NCBI GenBank assembly: GCA_002280555.1 | Contig: NCEE01000020.1 | Coordinates: forward strand, 1-43,640 | Direction: 5' to 3' | Length of the DNA stretch: 43,640 nt | Source of the DNA: Sphingomonas sp. 32-62-10 | Lineage (GTDB): Bacteria > Pseudomonadota > Alphaproteobacteria > Sphingomonadales > Sphingomonadaceae | Part shown: positions 17,043-26,800 of the stretch, one piece after another | How the letters are laid out: each line of letters opens with the position of its first letter | How positions within the stretch are numbered: position 1 is the first letter of the stretch | Translations under genes and position numbers: made by a program | The notes under the pieces: model-generated | Told to the model about the DNA's origin: nothing | Databases searched by the model: none | The model's input: the letters and a program-made list of their open reading frames with translations, nothing else

Positions 17043-18113
17043 TTATTTAGCGAAGCTCGCCGCGATGTCGCCCATCGCATCGATCACCGGGCGGCGATTG
17101 GTATCCTGCGTCTTGCCGAGCCGGACGAGGACATAGCGGTGCGGCTTGCCATCCTTCCCCTGCCCGTCAAACGCCATCACATATTGCCCCAGATGCCCGT
17201 TCATCGACACCAAAGACGGCACACCCTTTTGCGGGAACAGTGACGGGCTGCCATCGGGCGCGCCGGGGCGGTTGAGCCATAGCTGACCGCCATATTCGGG
17301 GTTGGCAGGCGATGATTGTTTCAGGAATGCCAGCCATTCGGGTGTGATCACCTGGGTGCCATCGGGCGCCTTGCCCTCATGCAGCAACCCGCCGAGTCGC
17401 CCGAAATCGTCGAGCGACATATGGATCAGCGATCCGCCGATCTGCGTGCCTGCCCCGTCGAATTCGGGAAAAGCAGTGGTAATGCCCACGGGCGTGAACA
17501 AACGCGCGTACAGGAAATCGCGATAGGTTTGCGCCCGAACGCGCGGATCGCGGCTGTCGGTGAGCGTACGGGTGATGATCTCCGACAAGATGATCGTGGT
17601 GAGCGAGCTATATTCGAATTTCTCGCCGGGCTTGGCCTCCAGCGGTTGGGCGATCGACCGGGCGGCCATATCCTGCGTGCCACTGACGAATAGCACCTGA
17701 TTGGTATCCGAATTCTCGACCGGCTGGCCTTCCTCCGTATGTTCCAGCCCCGCAGCCATGTTGAGCAGCTGCCGCAGCGTAATCGCGCCGCGCGGATCGC
17801 CGGGCTTGCGCCATTCCGCGATCGGGGCAGGCGCATCGAGCTGAAGCTTTCCGTCGGAGACGAGTTCGCCCACCAGCATCGCCGTCACTGATTTGGCCAT
17901 CGACCAGCTGATGAAGCGGTTCGCGTCCGAATAACCCACGCCATAATGTTTCGCGATGACGCGTCCATCCTCGATCAGGATCGCGGCGCGCGCCTCTGCC
18001 TGATTGGCGGTGAACAGTGGTGTGAGCGGTCCGGCATCATCGGCGGGCGCGGCACCGCTGCTTGCGAGCATCAGGGCAGCCGAACCGACCATGAGAAGGC
18101 TTTTTATTTTCAT
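17043..18113 (-). CDS. Secreted serine hydrolase of the beta-lactamase/esterase (class C) family
   Basis: A 356-residue protein with a Sec signal peptide (MKIKSLLMVGSAALMLASSGAA, cleavage probably near residue 24). The acylation motif SMAK lies at residues 71-74, and EYSS (167-170) stands where class C enzymes have YxN; this pattern is more like family VIII esterases and 6-aminohexanoate-dimer hydrolases than a true cephalosporinase. LVSMNGHLGQYVMAF near the end would be the KTG-box equivalent (HxG). The substrate cannot be deduced. It is divergent from the small gene at 18138, with only 24 bp between the two starts, so promoters must overlap coding sequence. Confidence 0.85.
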   Translation of the reverse strand: MKIKSLLMVGSAALMLASSGAAPADDAGPLTPLFTANQAEARAAILIEDGRVIAKHYGVGYSDANRFISWSMAKSVTAMLVGELVSDGKLQLDAPAPIAEWRKPGDPRGAITLRQLLNMAAGLEHTEEGQPVENSDTNQVLFVSGTQDMAARSIAQPLEAKPGEKFEYSSLTTIILSEIITRTLTDSRDPRVRAQTYRDFLYARLFTPVGITTAFPEFDGAGTQIGGSLIHMSLDDFGRLGGLLHEGKAPDGTQVITPEWLAFLKQSSPANPEYGGQLWLNRPGAPDGSPSLFPQKGVPSLVSMNGHLGQYVMAFDGQGKDGKPHRYVLVRLGKTQDTNRRPVIDAMGDIAASFAK

Positions 18114-18137
18114 AGGGCCAGTCTACGCTCGGGACTT

Positions 18138-18458
18138 ATGAACGCAAGACGCCTCGTCATCCCGACTCTTATCATCATCCTGGCGCTCGCACTGGGTGCA
18201 TGGCTCTATGTCAGATCGCTGACGCCGCAGCTCGAACTCGGCGTTGGTTATGGCGCGCGCGTCGCCTGTGCCTGCCGCTATATCGGCAACCGCGATCTGC
18301 AGAATTGCCGAAAGGATTTTGAGCCCGGGATGGAGCCGATCCAGCTGAGCGAAGACCCCGCAACCAAGACGGTAACAGCATCCGTGCCGCTGATCGCGAG
18401 CCGATCGGTCAAGTTCGATCCGCTGCTGGGGTGCCAGCCTGAACCGATCAAAAAATAG
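18138..18458 (+). CDS. Small membrane-anchored protein of unknown function
   Basis: A 106-residue protein with one N-terminal membrane segment (RLVIPTLIIILALALGAWLYV) and a periplasmic remainder containing four cysteines (ACACRYIGNRDLQNC, and LLGCQPE near the end), which could form two disulfides. I do not recognise the family. The ATG at 18138 is chosen because the hydrophobic anchor begins right after it. It may serve together with the secreted serine hydrolase that diverges from it 24 bp away; that is inference from position only. It stops 3 bp before the convergent gene at 18462. Confidence 0.7.
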   Translation: MNARRLVIPTLIIILALALGAWLYVRSLTPQLELGVGYGARVACACRYIGNRDLQNCRKDFEPGMEPIQLSEDPATKTVTASVPLIASRSVKFDPLLGCQPEPIKK

Positions 18459-18461
18459 GCA

Positions 18462-18824
18462 TCATTGCGACTGACGATTGCGGCGGATCATGGAGCGCAG
18501 AATTTGCCCCTTGGTTCGGGCGATATCGGGGGTAGTGTCGATCAGTTCGTCGGGTAAAAGCCGCATGAGTTCGTGTTGTGCGGTACGGTACCCGTCGCTC
18601 CAGCTATCGCCCTGCCGTTGGAAATACGCCACCGAGGCTGCTTCCAAATGATCGGTGATCTTTGTGTGCAACCGATCGGCTGCCCAACTATTGGTGTCAC
18701 GTCGATGGGCAGCAAACCGCTCGGACGCAATCGTCATCTGATCGTCAGTCGGTTCGAGTTCCAGCATCCTGAACAAGTTGATTGCCGCGATTCGATCGAC
18801 GCTCCAGCTCCCGTCCCGCTCCAT
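18462..18824 (-). CDS. Small soluble protein of unknown function
   Basis: A 120-residue protein with no signal peptide. It is rich in Arg, Asp and Gln and mostly helical by composition (DRIAAINLFRMLELEPTDD, SYFQ-like and DELIDTTPDIARTKG stretches). I do not recognise a family. The start at 18824 (MERDGSWS) is preferred over 18860 because GGGGGAG lies about 5 nt upstream of it (18830-18836). It lies alone between the mnmA 3' end and the small membrane protein. Confidence 0.6.
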   Translation of the reverse strand: MERDGSWSVDRIAAINLFRMLELEPTDDQMTIASERFAAHRRDTNSWAADRLHTKITDHLEAASVAYFQRQGDSWSDGYRTAQHELMRLLPDELIDTTPDIARTKGQILRSMIRRNRQSQ

Positions 18825-18975
18825 CACCGCTCCCCCTACTGCATTTGGCGAGGCTAGCATTCAGGCGGGCGAGCGCAACCATGACGGTGAGATCGTTGTT
18901 CGCTCATGAGGGGATGGATAGGGCAGCTCACTGCGTGTTCCGGGACGTCGGCGGCGATCATGGGGTCGAGTACAA

Positions 18976-20082
18976 TCAGGCGATTTGCAGCGCCCGCTGC
19001 GTCTCCGCTATCCAGCCGCCGCCCAGCACCCGCTCGCCGGCGTAAAGCACTGCTGCCTGGCCAGGTGCGACGCCGTATTCGGGGGCGTCGAACAGGATAT
19101 AATCGTCCTCCAGTCGTGCGGGCACGGGCTTGGCGAGCGAACGGACCTTCGCGGTCACAGGCCCTTGGTGATCGCCGCCAATCCAGTTGATCCCGGTCAG
19201 CCGCGCCGCGCCCACCGCGAGCGCGCGCTTCGGGCCAACGATCACGCGCCGCTCTGCCGGTTCCAGCCGGATGACGTAGAGCGGCTCGGGGGTGCCGCCG
19301 ATCTCCAGCCCTTTCCGCTGGCCGACGGTGAAGTGGATCAGCCCGCGATGCTGGCCGAGCACCCGCCCGGCTTCATCGACGATATCGCCGCTGGTATCCG
19401 CCTCGGGCCGCAATTTCTTGACCAGCGCGGCATAATTGCCGTCGGGGACGAAGCAGATATCCTGACTGTCGGGTTTGGCCGCCACACCCAGGCCGATTTC
19501 GGCGGCTATCTCCCTCACGCGCGCTTTTTCCATGCCGCCCAGCGGGAAGCGCAGATAATCGAGCTGCGCCGTGGTGGTCGCGAACAGGAAATAGCTCTGG
19601 TCGCGCGCCGGATCGATTGCGCGGTGGAGTTCGGCCCCGGCCGACCCTTCGACTCGGCGGACATAATGGCCGGTCGCAAGGCAATCCGCGCCAAGATCAC
19701 GCGCCAGCTTGAACAAATCGGTGAACTTCGGCCCCATATTGCACTTGATGCAGGGGATGGGGGTGCGCCCGGCAATATACTCGTCGGCGAAATCGTCGAT
19801 CACTTGATCACGAAAACTGCTTTCGTGATCGAACACATAATGCGCGATGCCGAGCCGGTCGCACACCGCGCGCGCATCACGGATATCACGGCCCGCACAG
19901 CAGCTGCCCGCGCGACCCACCGCCTCGCCGTGATCGTATAGCTGTAGCGTCACACCGATCACTTCGGCACCGGTGCGCACGGCAAGGGCTGCGACGACCG
20001 AACTGTCGACTCCGCCCGACATCGCCACAACGATGCGCTTCGCGCCTGCATCCGCGCCTAACTGAAATTCGCCTTCGATCAT
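18976..20082 (-). CDS. mnmA: tRNA-specific 2-thiouridylase
   Basis: Thiolates the wobble uridine (s2U34) of tRNA-Lys, -Glu and -Gln, using ATP and a sulfur relay. The 368-residue product has the PP-loop SGGVDSS (22-28), the RDIRDARAVCDRLGI segment, the first catalytic cysteine C114 in IPCIKCN (C111 also present), ATGHYVR, the second catalytic cysteine C210 in SQDICFVPDG, and GQRKGLEIGG in the C-terminal part. Start: ATG at 20082 (MIEGEFQLG), since the protein proper begins with KRIVVAMSGG and an upstream extension to 20325 is not conserved. It appears to be a single-gene unit. Confidence 0.95.
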   Translation of the reverse strand: MIEGEFQLGADAGAKRIVVAMSGGVDSSVVAALAVRTGAEVIGVTLQLYDHGEAVGRAGSCCAGRDIRDARAVCDRLGIAHYVFDHESSFRDQVIDDFADEYIAGRTPIPCIKCNMGPKFTDLFKLARDLGADCLATGHYVRRVEGSAGAELHRAIDPARDQSYFLFATTTAQLDYLRFPLGGMEKARVREIAAEIGLGVAAKPDSQDICFVPDGNYAALVKKLRPEADTSGDIVDEAGRVLGQHRGLIHFTVGQRKGLEIGGTPEPLYVIRLEPAERRVIVGPKRALAVGAARLTGINWIGGDHQGPVTAKVRSLAKPVPARLEDDYILFDAPEYGVAPGQAAVLYAGERVLGGGWIAETQRALQIA

Positions 20083-20576
20083 CGCGGACAGATAGGTTGT
20101 TCGGGTGCCGGATGCAAAAATTGCGTCACCACGGCACGGAATCGCGAAAGCTGTCCCAAAAATTTCATCAGGCTTTACCGGACCTTCAGACCCCGCCGCT
20201 AAACCCGACCAATCGAATGACTTGTTTTGTGAAAGTGGCGTTGTGGACCTAAGCTTTTCGCGTTTCGAACTGGATGGCACGGCGATTGCGCTGCCGGGCG
20301 ATCTGGCAGTGCTGATGGTGGGCATTGCCGCCCGTCAGGCGACCAGCCCTACTGCAATGATCGAATCGCGAACCGCGCGGATGACAATGCCCGTTGCGAT
20401 CCCTGATTTACTGCATCCGGCGGATGGCGCGTTCAACCGCATCATGGCCACGACGATCTGCCGTTGGAACCAAGAATAAACGCGCCATTTACCGAGCCGT
20501 TTCAGTCGATGTTCAAGTCCGGCTGCTAATGGTCGTTATTGACATTGAGGGGACCCCCGCCCCGATTGAGGTAAGC
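20083..20576. other. 494-bp region between divergent mnmA and sciP
   Basis: A 124-codon open frame runs at 20105-20479 on the plus strand, but I recognise nothing in its product (a GTG at 20244 would give a shorter form), there is no clear ribosome site, and part of the opposite strand is also open. I do not call a gene. The region must hold the promoters for mnmA (minus) and sciP (plus). I looked for CtrA half-site pairs (TTAA-N7-TTAA) and saw none. Confidence 0.4.
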
Positions 20577-20876
20577 ATGATTGAGAACCAGAAGATTCGG
20601 CCAGCAAAGGTAATCGGGCCACTCGGCGAGCCGCTGACGCTCGATTCGCTGCCGCCGCCCGAAACCACGCGCTGGGTTGTGCGCCGCAAGGCCGAAGTGG
20701 TGGCCGCTGTGAATGGCGGGCTGCTGACGGTGGACGAGGTGTGCCAGCGCTATAACCTGACGATGGAGGAGTTTGCCGGGTGGCAGCGCGCCATTGACCG
20801 TTCGGGCATGCCTGGCCTCCGCGTGACGCGGATTCAGCATTATCGCTCACTCTACGAGCGTCAGCAAAAATACTGA
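20577..20876 (+). CDS. sciP: CtrA inhibitor SciP (DUF1153 family)
   Basis: A 99-residue DNA-binding protein. In Caulobacter it binds CtrA at G1-phase promoters and blocks RNA polymerase recruitment, timing cell-cycle and flagellar genes. The product starts MIENQKIRPAKVIGPLG and has the family's helix-turn-helix core (TTRWVVRRKAEVVAAVNGG, LLTVDEVCQRYNLTMEEF) and the C-terminal RVTRIQHYRSLYERQQKY. The start at 20577 is chosen because it matches the conserved N terminus and GAGGT lies just upstream. Found only in alphaproteobacteria, it supports the taxonomic placement. No ctrA is in the window. Confidence 0.95.
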   Translation: MIENQKIRPAKVIGPLGEPLTLDSLPPPETTRWVVRRKAEVVAAVNGGLLTVDEVCQRYNLTMEEFAGWQRAIDRSGMPGLRVTRIQHYRSLYERQQKY

Positions 20877-20968
20877 TCGGCTGGCAGTCGCCGACGTTCG
20901 GGAACAAACCACCGCAATTGCGAGTCTTTCCTCCATACGCCCGATGATCGGGCGCAACGGAGGGTATC

Positions 20969-21223
20969 ATGGTCGGTCTTATCGTTTGGCTTGTAGTTGG
21001 CGGCGTCGTGGGCTGGCTTGCAAGCATGGTCATGCGCACCGACGGACAGCAGGGCATCTTGCTCAACATCGTTGTCGGCATCATCGGTTCGGTGATTGCA
21101 TCGTTTCTGTTTGGTGGCGGCATCAACCAGGTGATTACAATCACCACATTCGTCTATTCGCTGATCGGCGCGGTCATTCTGCTGGCCATCGTCAACCTCG
21201 TCCGGCGGGGCACAGTCCGCTAA
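20969..21223 (+). CDS. GlsB/YeaQ/YmgE-family stress membrane protein
   Basis: An 84-residue protein made of about three hydrophobic helices with Gly-rich turns (LIVWLVVGGVVGWLASMVM, LLNIVVGIIGSVIASFLFGGG, VYSLIGAVILLAIVNLVRRG). This is the classic transglycosylase-associated/YeaQ pattern. Members are induced in general stress or stationary phase; their molecular role is not established. GGAGGG lies 5 nt before the ATG. A strong terminator follows at 21255-21290, so it is a single-gene unit. A relative lies at 22097-22366. Confidence 0.92.
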   Translation: MVGLIVWLVVGGVVGWLASMVMRTDGQQGILLNIVVGIIGSVIASFLFGGGINQVITITTFVYSLIGAVILLAIVNLVRRGTVR

Positions 21224-21254
21224 AGCGGCTGACCGAACACACTAAGGCGCTCCC

Positions 21255-21290
21255 AAGAGCCGCCCGGATGCACGCCGGGCGGCTCTTTTG
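21255..21290 (+). terminator. Rho-independent terminator of the YeaQ-like gene
   Basis: A perfect 13-bp stem (21255-21267 with 21275-21287) around a 7-nt loop, with a short T-run (21286-21289). It lies 31 bp after the stop at 21223 and just before the end of the convergent SIMPL-domain gene (21299). On the other strand only two T residues follow, so it mainly serves the plus strand. Confidence 0.92.
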
Positions 21291-21298
21291 TGTGTTGG

Positions 21299-22012
21299 CT
21301 ATTTCAACAGGAAGCGGACCGATAGGGTCGCGGTAACGCGCGATTCGCCCGGCACGATCGTCGTTGACGCCGACGCATCCTTGGCGCGCGCATACATCAT
21401 CGGCTCGGGCGCCGCAGATTGATCGCCTGCCTCGCTGATCGAGACGATTCGGCTAACCGTCAGGCCGGCGGCACGAGCGTAAAGCATGGCACGTTCGCGA
21501 GCGCGTTTCACGGCATCGGTGCGCGCGTCATCCATTGCGGCATCGGGCTGCGCCAGCGACAAAGTCGGCCCCTCAATCTGGTTGGCGCCCTGCGCCACCA
21601 GCACATCGAGCACCGGGCCGCTCGCTGCGACATCGCGGAACCGGATCGAAACCATGTTGGTCGCCTGGTAACCGGTGATGGCGGGGGGCTGGTTGTCGGC
21701 GTAGCGATACTGCGGGCTGAGCGTCGCCGCGGTTGTCATCATATCGCGCGGCAGCACGCCCGCCTTTTTCAACGCTGCCAATACGCTGGACATGCGTCGG
21801 GCATTTTCGGCCAGTGCCGCTGCGGCGGTCGGCGCTTGCGTCACAACTCCAGCACGGATGGTCGCAAGATCGGGGACGCGCGTGGTCTCTCCGGTCGCAA
21901 TCACATCCAATATGGTGCCATCGGCCAATATCGTCGGCGCGATCGATTGGGCACCCGCTGGCGCCAGCGGCAACGCTGCCGCCAAGGCGACCAGAATCAG
22001 CATACGCATCAT
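21299..22012 (-). CDS. SIMPL-domain (DUF541) periplasmic protein
   Basis: A 237-residue secreted protein. A signal peptide (MMRMLILVALAAALPLAPAGAQ, cut probably after AGA-Q) is followed by the SIMPL domain, with VIATGETTRVPDLATIRAGV at its start and RARERAMLYARAAGLTVSRI in the middle. The family is named for an animal relative that interacts with a signalling kinase; bacterial members are periplasmic or outer-membrane-associated with no proven activity. GGGAGAG precedes the start. It has its own unit, convergent with the YeaQ-like gene. Confidence 0.9.
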   Translation of the reverse strand: MMRMLILVALAAALPLAPAGAQSIAPTILADGTILDVIATGETTRVPDLATIRAGVVTQAPTAAAALAENARRMSSVLAALKKAGVLPRDMMTTAATLSPQYRYADNQPPAITGYQATNMVSIRFRDVAASGPVLDVLVAQGANQIEGPTLSLAQPDAAMDDARTDAVKRARERAMLYARAAGLTVSRIVSISEAGDQSAAPEPMMYARAKDASASTTIVPGESRVTATLSVRFLLK

Positions 22013-22096
22013 ATCTCTCCCGTCAGCAACCGAATCGGTTGCGCGGATCAGTCTATGATGCGGCAGCCAAAACGGTTGCTGAACAGAACACGGCGG

Positions 22097-22366
22097 TCAG
22101 CGCGCGGTGCGCTTGGTCACCACGATACGGTATAGGATGAGAAGGACGATGGCGCCGCCGGTGGCAGCGGCATAGCTTTGCCAGCCACTAGAGATCTGCC
22201 AACCCATTGATTGCGATACGAAGCCAGCCAGCAAGGCGCCGGCGATACCAATCAGGATCGTGACGATGAACCCGCCTGGATCCTTGCCCGGGAGAATGAT
22301 TTTGCCAAGCACACCGGCCACCAGGCCGATCAGGATCCAACCAAAAAAGCTGTTTTGCAGAAGCAT
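22097..22366 (-). CDS. YeaQ/YmgE-like small membrane protein
   Basis: An 89-residue protein with hydrophobic helices GWILIGLVAGVLGKIILPG, FIVTILIGIAGALLAGFV and GGAIVLLILYRIVV, a distant relative of the gene at 20969 with the same GLxAGxLGKxxxPG opening typical of YeaQ. I moved the start to 22366 (MLLQNSFF) because a strong GGGGGAGAAG lies just upstream and the longer frame adds an unrelated leader. It diverges from the RND efflux operon. Membrane stress role is by family analogy. Confidence 0.88.
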   Translation of the reverse strand: MLLQNSFFGWILIGLVAGVLGKIILPGKDPGGFIVTILIGIAGALLAGFVSQSMGWQISSGWQSYAAATGGAIVLLILYRIVVTKRTAR

Positions 22367-22605
22367 CGCTCTTCTCCCCCGCGACATCGGGCCGCGTCTG
22401 ATGGTTAACTTGCCTGCGCGGGTTCTGGTTGCAACCGATTCTTGGATAAATCGACGATTTGAGATGCCTTGCAACGGCTTGCAGGCGACGATGAAACACG
22501 GCAATGGCCGCGCATCAAAACACCGGCTTGAGATCGGTGCTTTATTCATCTAATACAGCATTTGAATATGGGGCGGCATCAGGCCGATACGTGAGAGTGA
22601 GCCAC

Positions 22606-23799
22606 ATGAATTACGAACCCGGCACGATTGGCAATGATGGACGTCTGGCGTTTGCCGGTGCCCGCAGCGATGCAGGGCGCGGACGCTTGTGGATCATCGT
22701 GCTCGTCGCGGTTTTGTCCGTGATCGCGCTTGTCTATTTCCTGTCGGCGGGCGGTGAAGACAAAAAATCAGCGGCGGCAACGGGCGCTGCATCGCGCGGC
22801 GCTCAGGTGCCGAAGGTGACGGTCGAGATTCCCGGCCGCCAGGAAGTCGGCCGCACCGTATCGGCCACCGGATCGATCGCGGCAAAGGTCGACATGCCGG
22901 TCGGCGTCGCCGGCGAAGGTGGATTGGTAACGAACGTGCTCGTACAGCCGGGCCAGTGGGTGCGCGCGGGCCAGGTGCTGGCAACCGTTGATCGATCGGT
23001 GCAACTGCAGACCGGCGCATCGCTTGCAGCTCAAGTCAATGTCGCCCGATCGGACGCACGGATTGCCCAGGCCGAGCTCGATCGCGCGGCAGCGCTGATC
23101 GCGCGGGGCTTCATCTCGAAGGCCGATCTCGATCGCCGCACCGCAACGCGTGATGCCGCCAATGCGCGCGTCAACGTGGCGCAGGCCCAATTGGCAGAAG
23201 CCAATGCCCGCACCGGGCGGCTCAATATCCGCGCACCCGCCGCCGGGCTGGTGCTGACTCGCAATGTCGAGCCAGGCCAGGTCGTGAGCGCCGGTTCGGG
23301 TACGCTGTTCCGGCTTGCCAAGGGTGGCGAACTCGAATTGCGCGCCGCACTGAGCGATGCCGATATGACAGCGGTCAGCGTCGGCGTTTCGGCGCAGGTG
23401 ACCCCTGTCGGCAGCGAGCGCACTTTTGCCGGCCGCATTTGGCAGGTATCGCCTGTGATCGATCCGCAGACCCGCCAGGGCATCGCGCGGATCGCGCTTG
23501 GCTATGATCCGGCGCTTCGTCCCGGTGGCTTTGCCGCCGCCGTGATTGCCAGCGGCACCAGCCAGGTGCCCCTGCTGCCGCAATCAGCCGTGCAGAGTGA
23601 CGCGAAGGGCAATTTCGTCTATATCCTGAATAACAAAGACGAAGTGGTGCGCCAGCCGATCAAGGTCGGGCAGGTTTCCGATGCGGGCGTCGCGATTTCG
23701 GAAGGCCTGGTCGGCAATGAACGGGTCGTTGTGTCGGCAGGCGCGTTCCTTAATCCGGGGCAAAAGGTAGCCCCCGTTCTTCAGAAGAAGCAGGGCTGA
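22606..23799 (+). CDS. RND efflux periplasmic adaptor (membrane-fusion protein)
   Basis: A 397-residue HlyD/AcrA-type adaptor. An N-terminal cytoplasmic tail and one membrane anchor (LWIIVLVAVLSVIALVYFL, residues about 27-46) replace the usual lipoprotein signal. Next come the first lipoyl half (VLVQPGQWVRAGQVLATVD), a coiled-coil hairpin (about 140-205, ARIAQAELDRAAALIARGF), the second lipoyl half (IRAPAAGLVLTRNVEPGQVV) and a beta-barrel ending LLPQSAVQSDAKGNFVYIL. It links the pump 5 bp downstream to an outer-membrane channel; no TolC-like gene is present, so a channel elsewhere must serve. Start at 22606 (MNYEPG) is more plausible than 22504, since the latter adds nothing conserved. Confidence 0.92.
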   Translation: MNYEPGTIGNDGRLAFAGARSDAGRGRLWIIVLVAVLSVIALVYFLSAGGEDKKSAAATGAASRGAQVPKVTVEIPGRQEVGRTVSATGSIAAKVDMPVGVAGEGGLVTNVLVQPGQWVRAGQVLATVDRSVQLQTGASLAAQVNVARSDARIAQAELDRAAALIARGFISKADLDRRTATRDAANARVNVAQAQLAEANARTGRLNIRAPAAGLVLTRNVEPGQVVSAGSGTLFRLAKGGELELRAALSDADMTAVSVGVSAQVTPVGSERTFAGRIWQVSPVIDPQTRQGIARIALGYDPALRPGGFAAAVIASGTSQVPLLPQSAVQSDAKGNFVYILNNKDEVVRQPIKVGQVSDAGVAISEGLVGNERVVVSAGAFLNPGQKVAPVLQKKQG

Positions 23800-23804
23800 T
23801 CACC

Positions 23805-26800
23805 ATGGGTTTCCGCAACATCTCCGCTTGGTCGATCCGCAACCCCGTTCCGCCGATCGTCCTCTTCATCGCGCTGCTGGTGCTTGGCATCGGCAGTTTT
23901 TTGACGATGGACGTCAATGACAATCCGGACATCGATTTCCCCGCTGCCCAGGTGTTTGTGTCGCAGCCCGGCGCGGCGCCGACCGAGATGGAAACCCAGA
24001 TTACCCAGCGGGTTGAAGCAGCAATTCGCAGCATCAATGGCGTCGACGAAATCAATTCGAACGTCAGTGAAGGGTCGAGCTCTACCTTCGTCCAGTTCGC
24101 GATCGGCACGCCCATCGACCGCGCGGTGAACGATGTGCGCAACGCCATTGATCAGATCCGCGGCGATTTGCCCGACGGCATTCTGGAACCCCAGGTTCAG
24201 CGCGTCGACATTGGCGGCGATGCGATTGCCTATCTGTCGGCCTCGTCGACGGCGATGACGCTTGAGGAACTCAGCTGGTACGTCGACGATACGGTATCGA
24301 AGAAGCTGCTCGCCGTGCCCGGGCTTGCCAAGGTTAGCCGCAATGGCGGCGTGAACCGCGAAATCCGCGTCATTCTCGATCCGGTAAAGCTCCAGTCTCT
24401 GGGGCTTACCGCCGTGCAGGTGAACCAGCAGCTGCGTCAAACGAACCTGAACGCGGCCGGCGGCCGTGCCCAGATCGCCGGTTCGGAACAATCGGTTCGC
24501 GTGATCGGCAATGCGCGCACCGCGCTCGTGCTCGGCGATACGCAGATTTCCACGGGCGGTGGCCGCACGGTTAAGCTGTCCGACCTCGCCACGGTGCGCG
24601 ATCTTTACGCCGAACAACGCTCGCTCGCGATCCAGGACGGGCGCCAGGTGCTCGCGTTCAGCATCGAAAAGGCCAAGGGATCGTCCGACGTCTCCGTATA
24701 TGATTCAGCCAAGAAGGTGATCGAGCAGCTCGAAAAGGATAATCCGAAGGTCAAGTTCACTGAGCTGTTCAACAGCGTCGATTACACGCGGACGCAGTAC
24801 CATTCGGCGATCGAGGCAATGGTTGAGGGCGCGGTACTTGCCGTCATCGTCGTCTTCATCTTCCTGCGTGACTGGCGCGCGACGATCATTTCGGCGATCG
24901 CGATCCCGCTTTCCGCCATCCCGACCTTCTGGTTCATGGACCTGATGGGCTTCACGCTCAACGGGCTCAGCCTGCTCGCACTCAGCCTCGTCGCGGGGGT
25001 TCTGGTCGACGATGCGATTGTGGAGATCGAGAATATCGTTCGACATATGCGCATGGGCAAATCGGCGTATCAGGCGTCGATCGATGCCGCCGATGAAATC
25101 GGGCTGGCCGTGCTTGCGACGACGATGTCGATCGTCGCGGTGTTCCTGCCCGTCGGTCTGATGCCGGGCATCTCGGGCCAGTTCTTCAAGAATTTCGGCC
25201 TGACGATCGTCGTGTCGGTGCTGATCAGCCTTGCGGTCGCGCGGCTTATCACGCCGATGATCGCGGCCTATTTCCTGAAGGCCAAGGGCAGCGCCAGCCA
25301 CGGCGAGGGCTGGTGGATGGACCGCTATATGGATTCGCTGCGCTGGGCGGTTACCCATCGCTGGAAGACCGTGGGCATTGGTGGCCTGGCGTTGGTTGCA
25401 ACGTTCATCGCCTTTGCCGGCTTCCCCGGCGTGCTCAAGCCGATCCCGCTGACGTTCCAGCCAACGATTAACACCGATTACAGCCGAATCCGCATCCAGC
25501 TGGCGCCCGGATCGACGCTCCAACAGGCACAGGATGTCGCGCTGCGCGTAACCGCGATCATCAAGGATGCGCCTGAGGTCCAGAACGCGTTCACCAACGT
25601 TAATGTCGGCAGCGCCAGCATCTTCATCACGCTGAAGGCAAAGCGTGACCGTACCAGCGTCGAGTTCGAGAGGGCTTATGCGCCGCAACTCGCGCAGATT
25701 GCCGACGCCCGCGTGAACTTCCAGTCGCAGGGCGGCGGCGGCGGCGGCGGATCGGGGCGTGACATCACGATCACGCTGGGCGGTTCCGATCCGGCGATGT
25801 TGAACAAGGTCGCCAACGATCTGGTCGACCAGATGAACGGCGTGCCTGAACTGCGTGCCCCGCGCGTCAATGGCGATCTCCAGCGCCCCGAAATCACGAT
25901 CCGGCCGCGCATGGACCTCGCCGCGAGCATGGGCGTCACCACCGCGGCACTCAGCCAGTCGATCCGCATTGCGACGCTGGGTGATATCGACCAGAATGTC
26001 GCCAAATTCTCGCTGTCGGATCGCCAGATCCCGATCCGGGTGGCGCTGTCGGAAGATTCGCGGCGCAACTTGTCGACGATCGAGAATCTGCCGGTGCCAA
26101 CATCGATGGGCGGATCGGTGCCGCTGGGGGTCGTCGCCGATATCGGTTTCGGCGCTGGCCCGACGCAGATCCAGCGATCGAACCAGACGCGCCGCATCAC
26201 CGTGGGTGCTGACCTTGCGCCCGGCAAGGTGACGGGCGATGCCATGCCCAAGATTCAGCAGTTGCCCGCACTGAAGAACCTGCCGATCGGCGTGTCGCAG
26301 CTTCAGATCGGTGAAGCGAAGTGGCAGGCCGAATTGCTGCTGAACTTCGTCATCGCCGTGGTTGCTGGTGTCATGCTGGTGTTTGCGGTGCTGGTGCTGC
26401 TCTACAAGCGCGTCATGCCGCCGCTCGTGAACATGGGGTCGCTCATCCTCGCGCCGCTGGGTAGCGCGATTGCGCTGCGGCTGACGGGCGATGCCGTATC
26501 GATGCCAGTATTCATCGGGCTCCTGATGCTGCTCGGCATTGTCGCTAAGAACTCGATTCTGCTGGTCGATTTCGCGCTGGAGGAAATGCACAAGGGTGTC
26601 GACAAGACGACGGCGATCCTGGACGCCGGGCACAAGCGCGCCCAGCCGATCGTGATGACCACGATCGCGATGGTGGCGGGCATGGTACCGATCGCGCTGT
26701 CGCTGACCGGCGATGGCAGTTTCCGCGCACCGATGGGCGTGACGGTGATCGGCGGGCTGATCCTGTCGACATTGCTCACGTTGGTGATCGTGCCCGCCGG

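Noticed and set aside
20105..20479. Open frame of 124 codons upstream of sciP
   Set aside because: No recognisable domain, no clear ribosome site, and the opposite strand is open too; kept only as a note in the intergenic entry.
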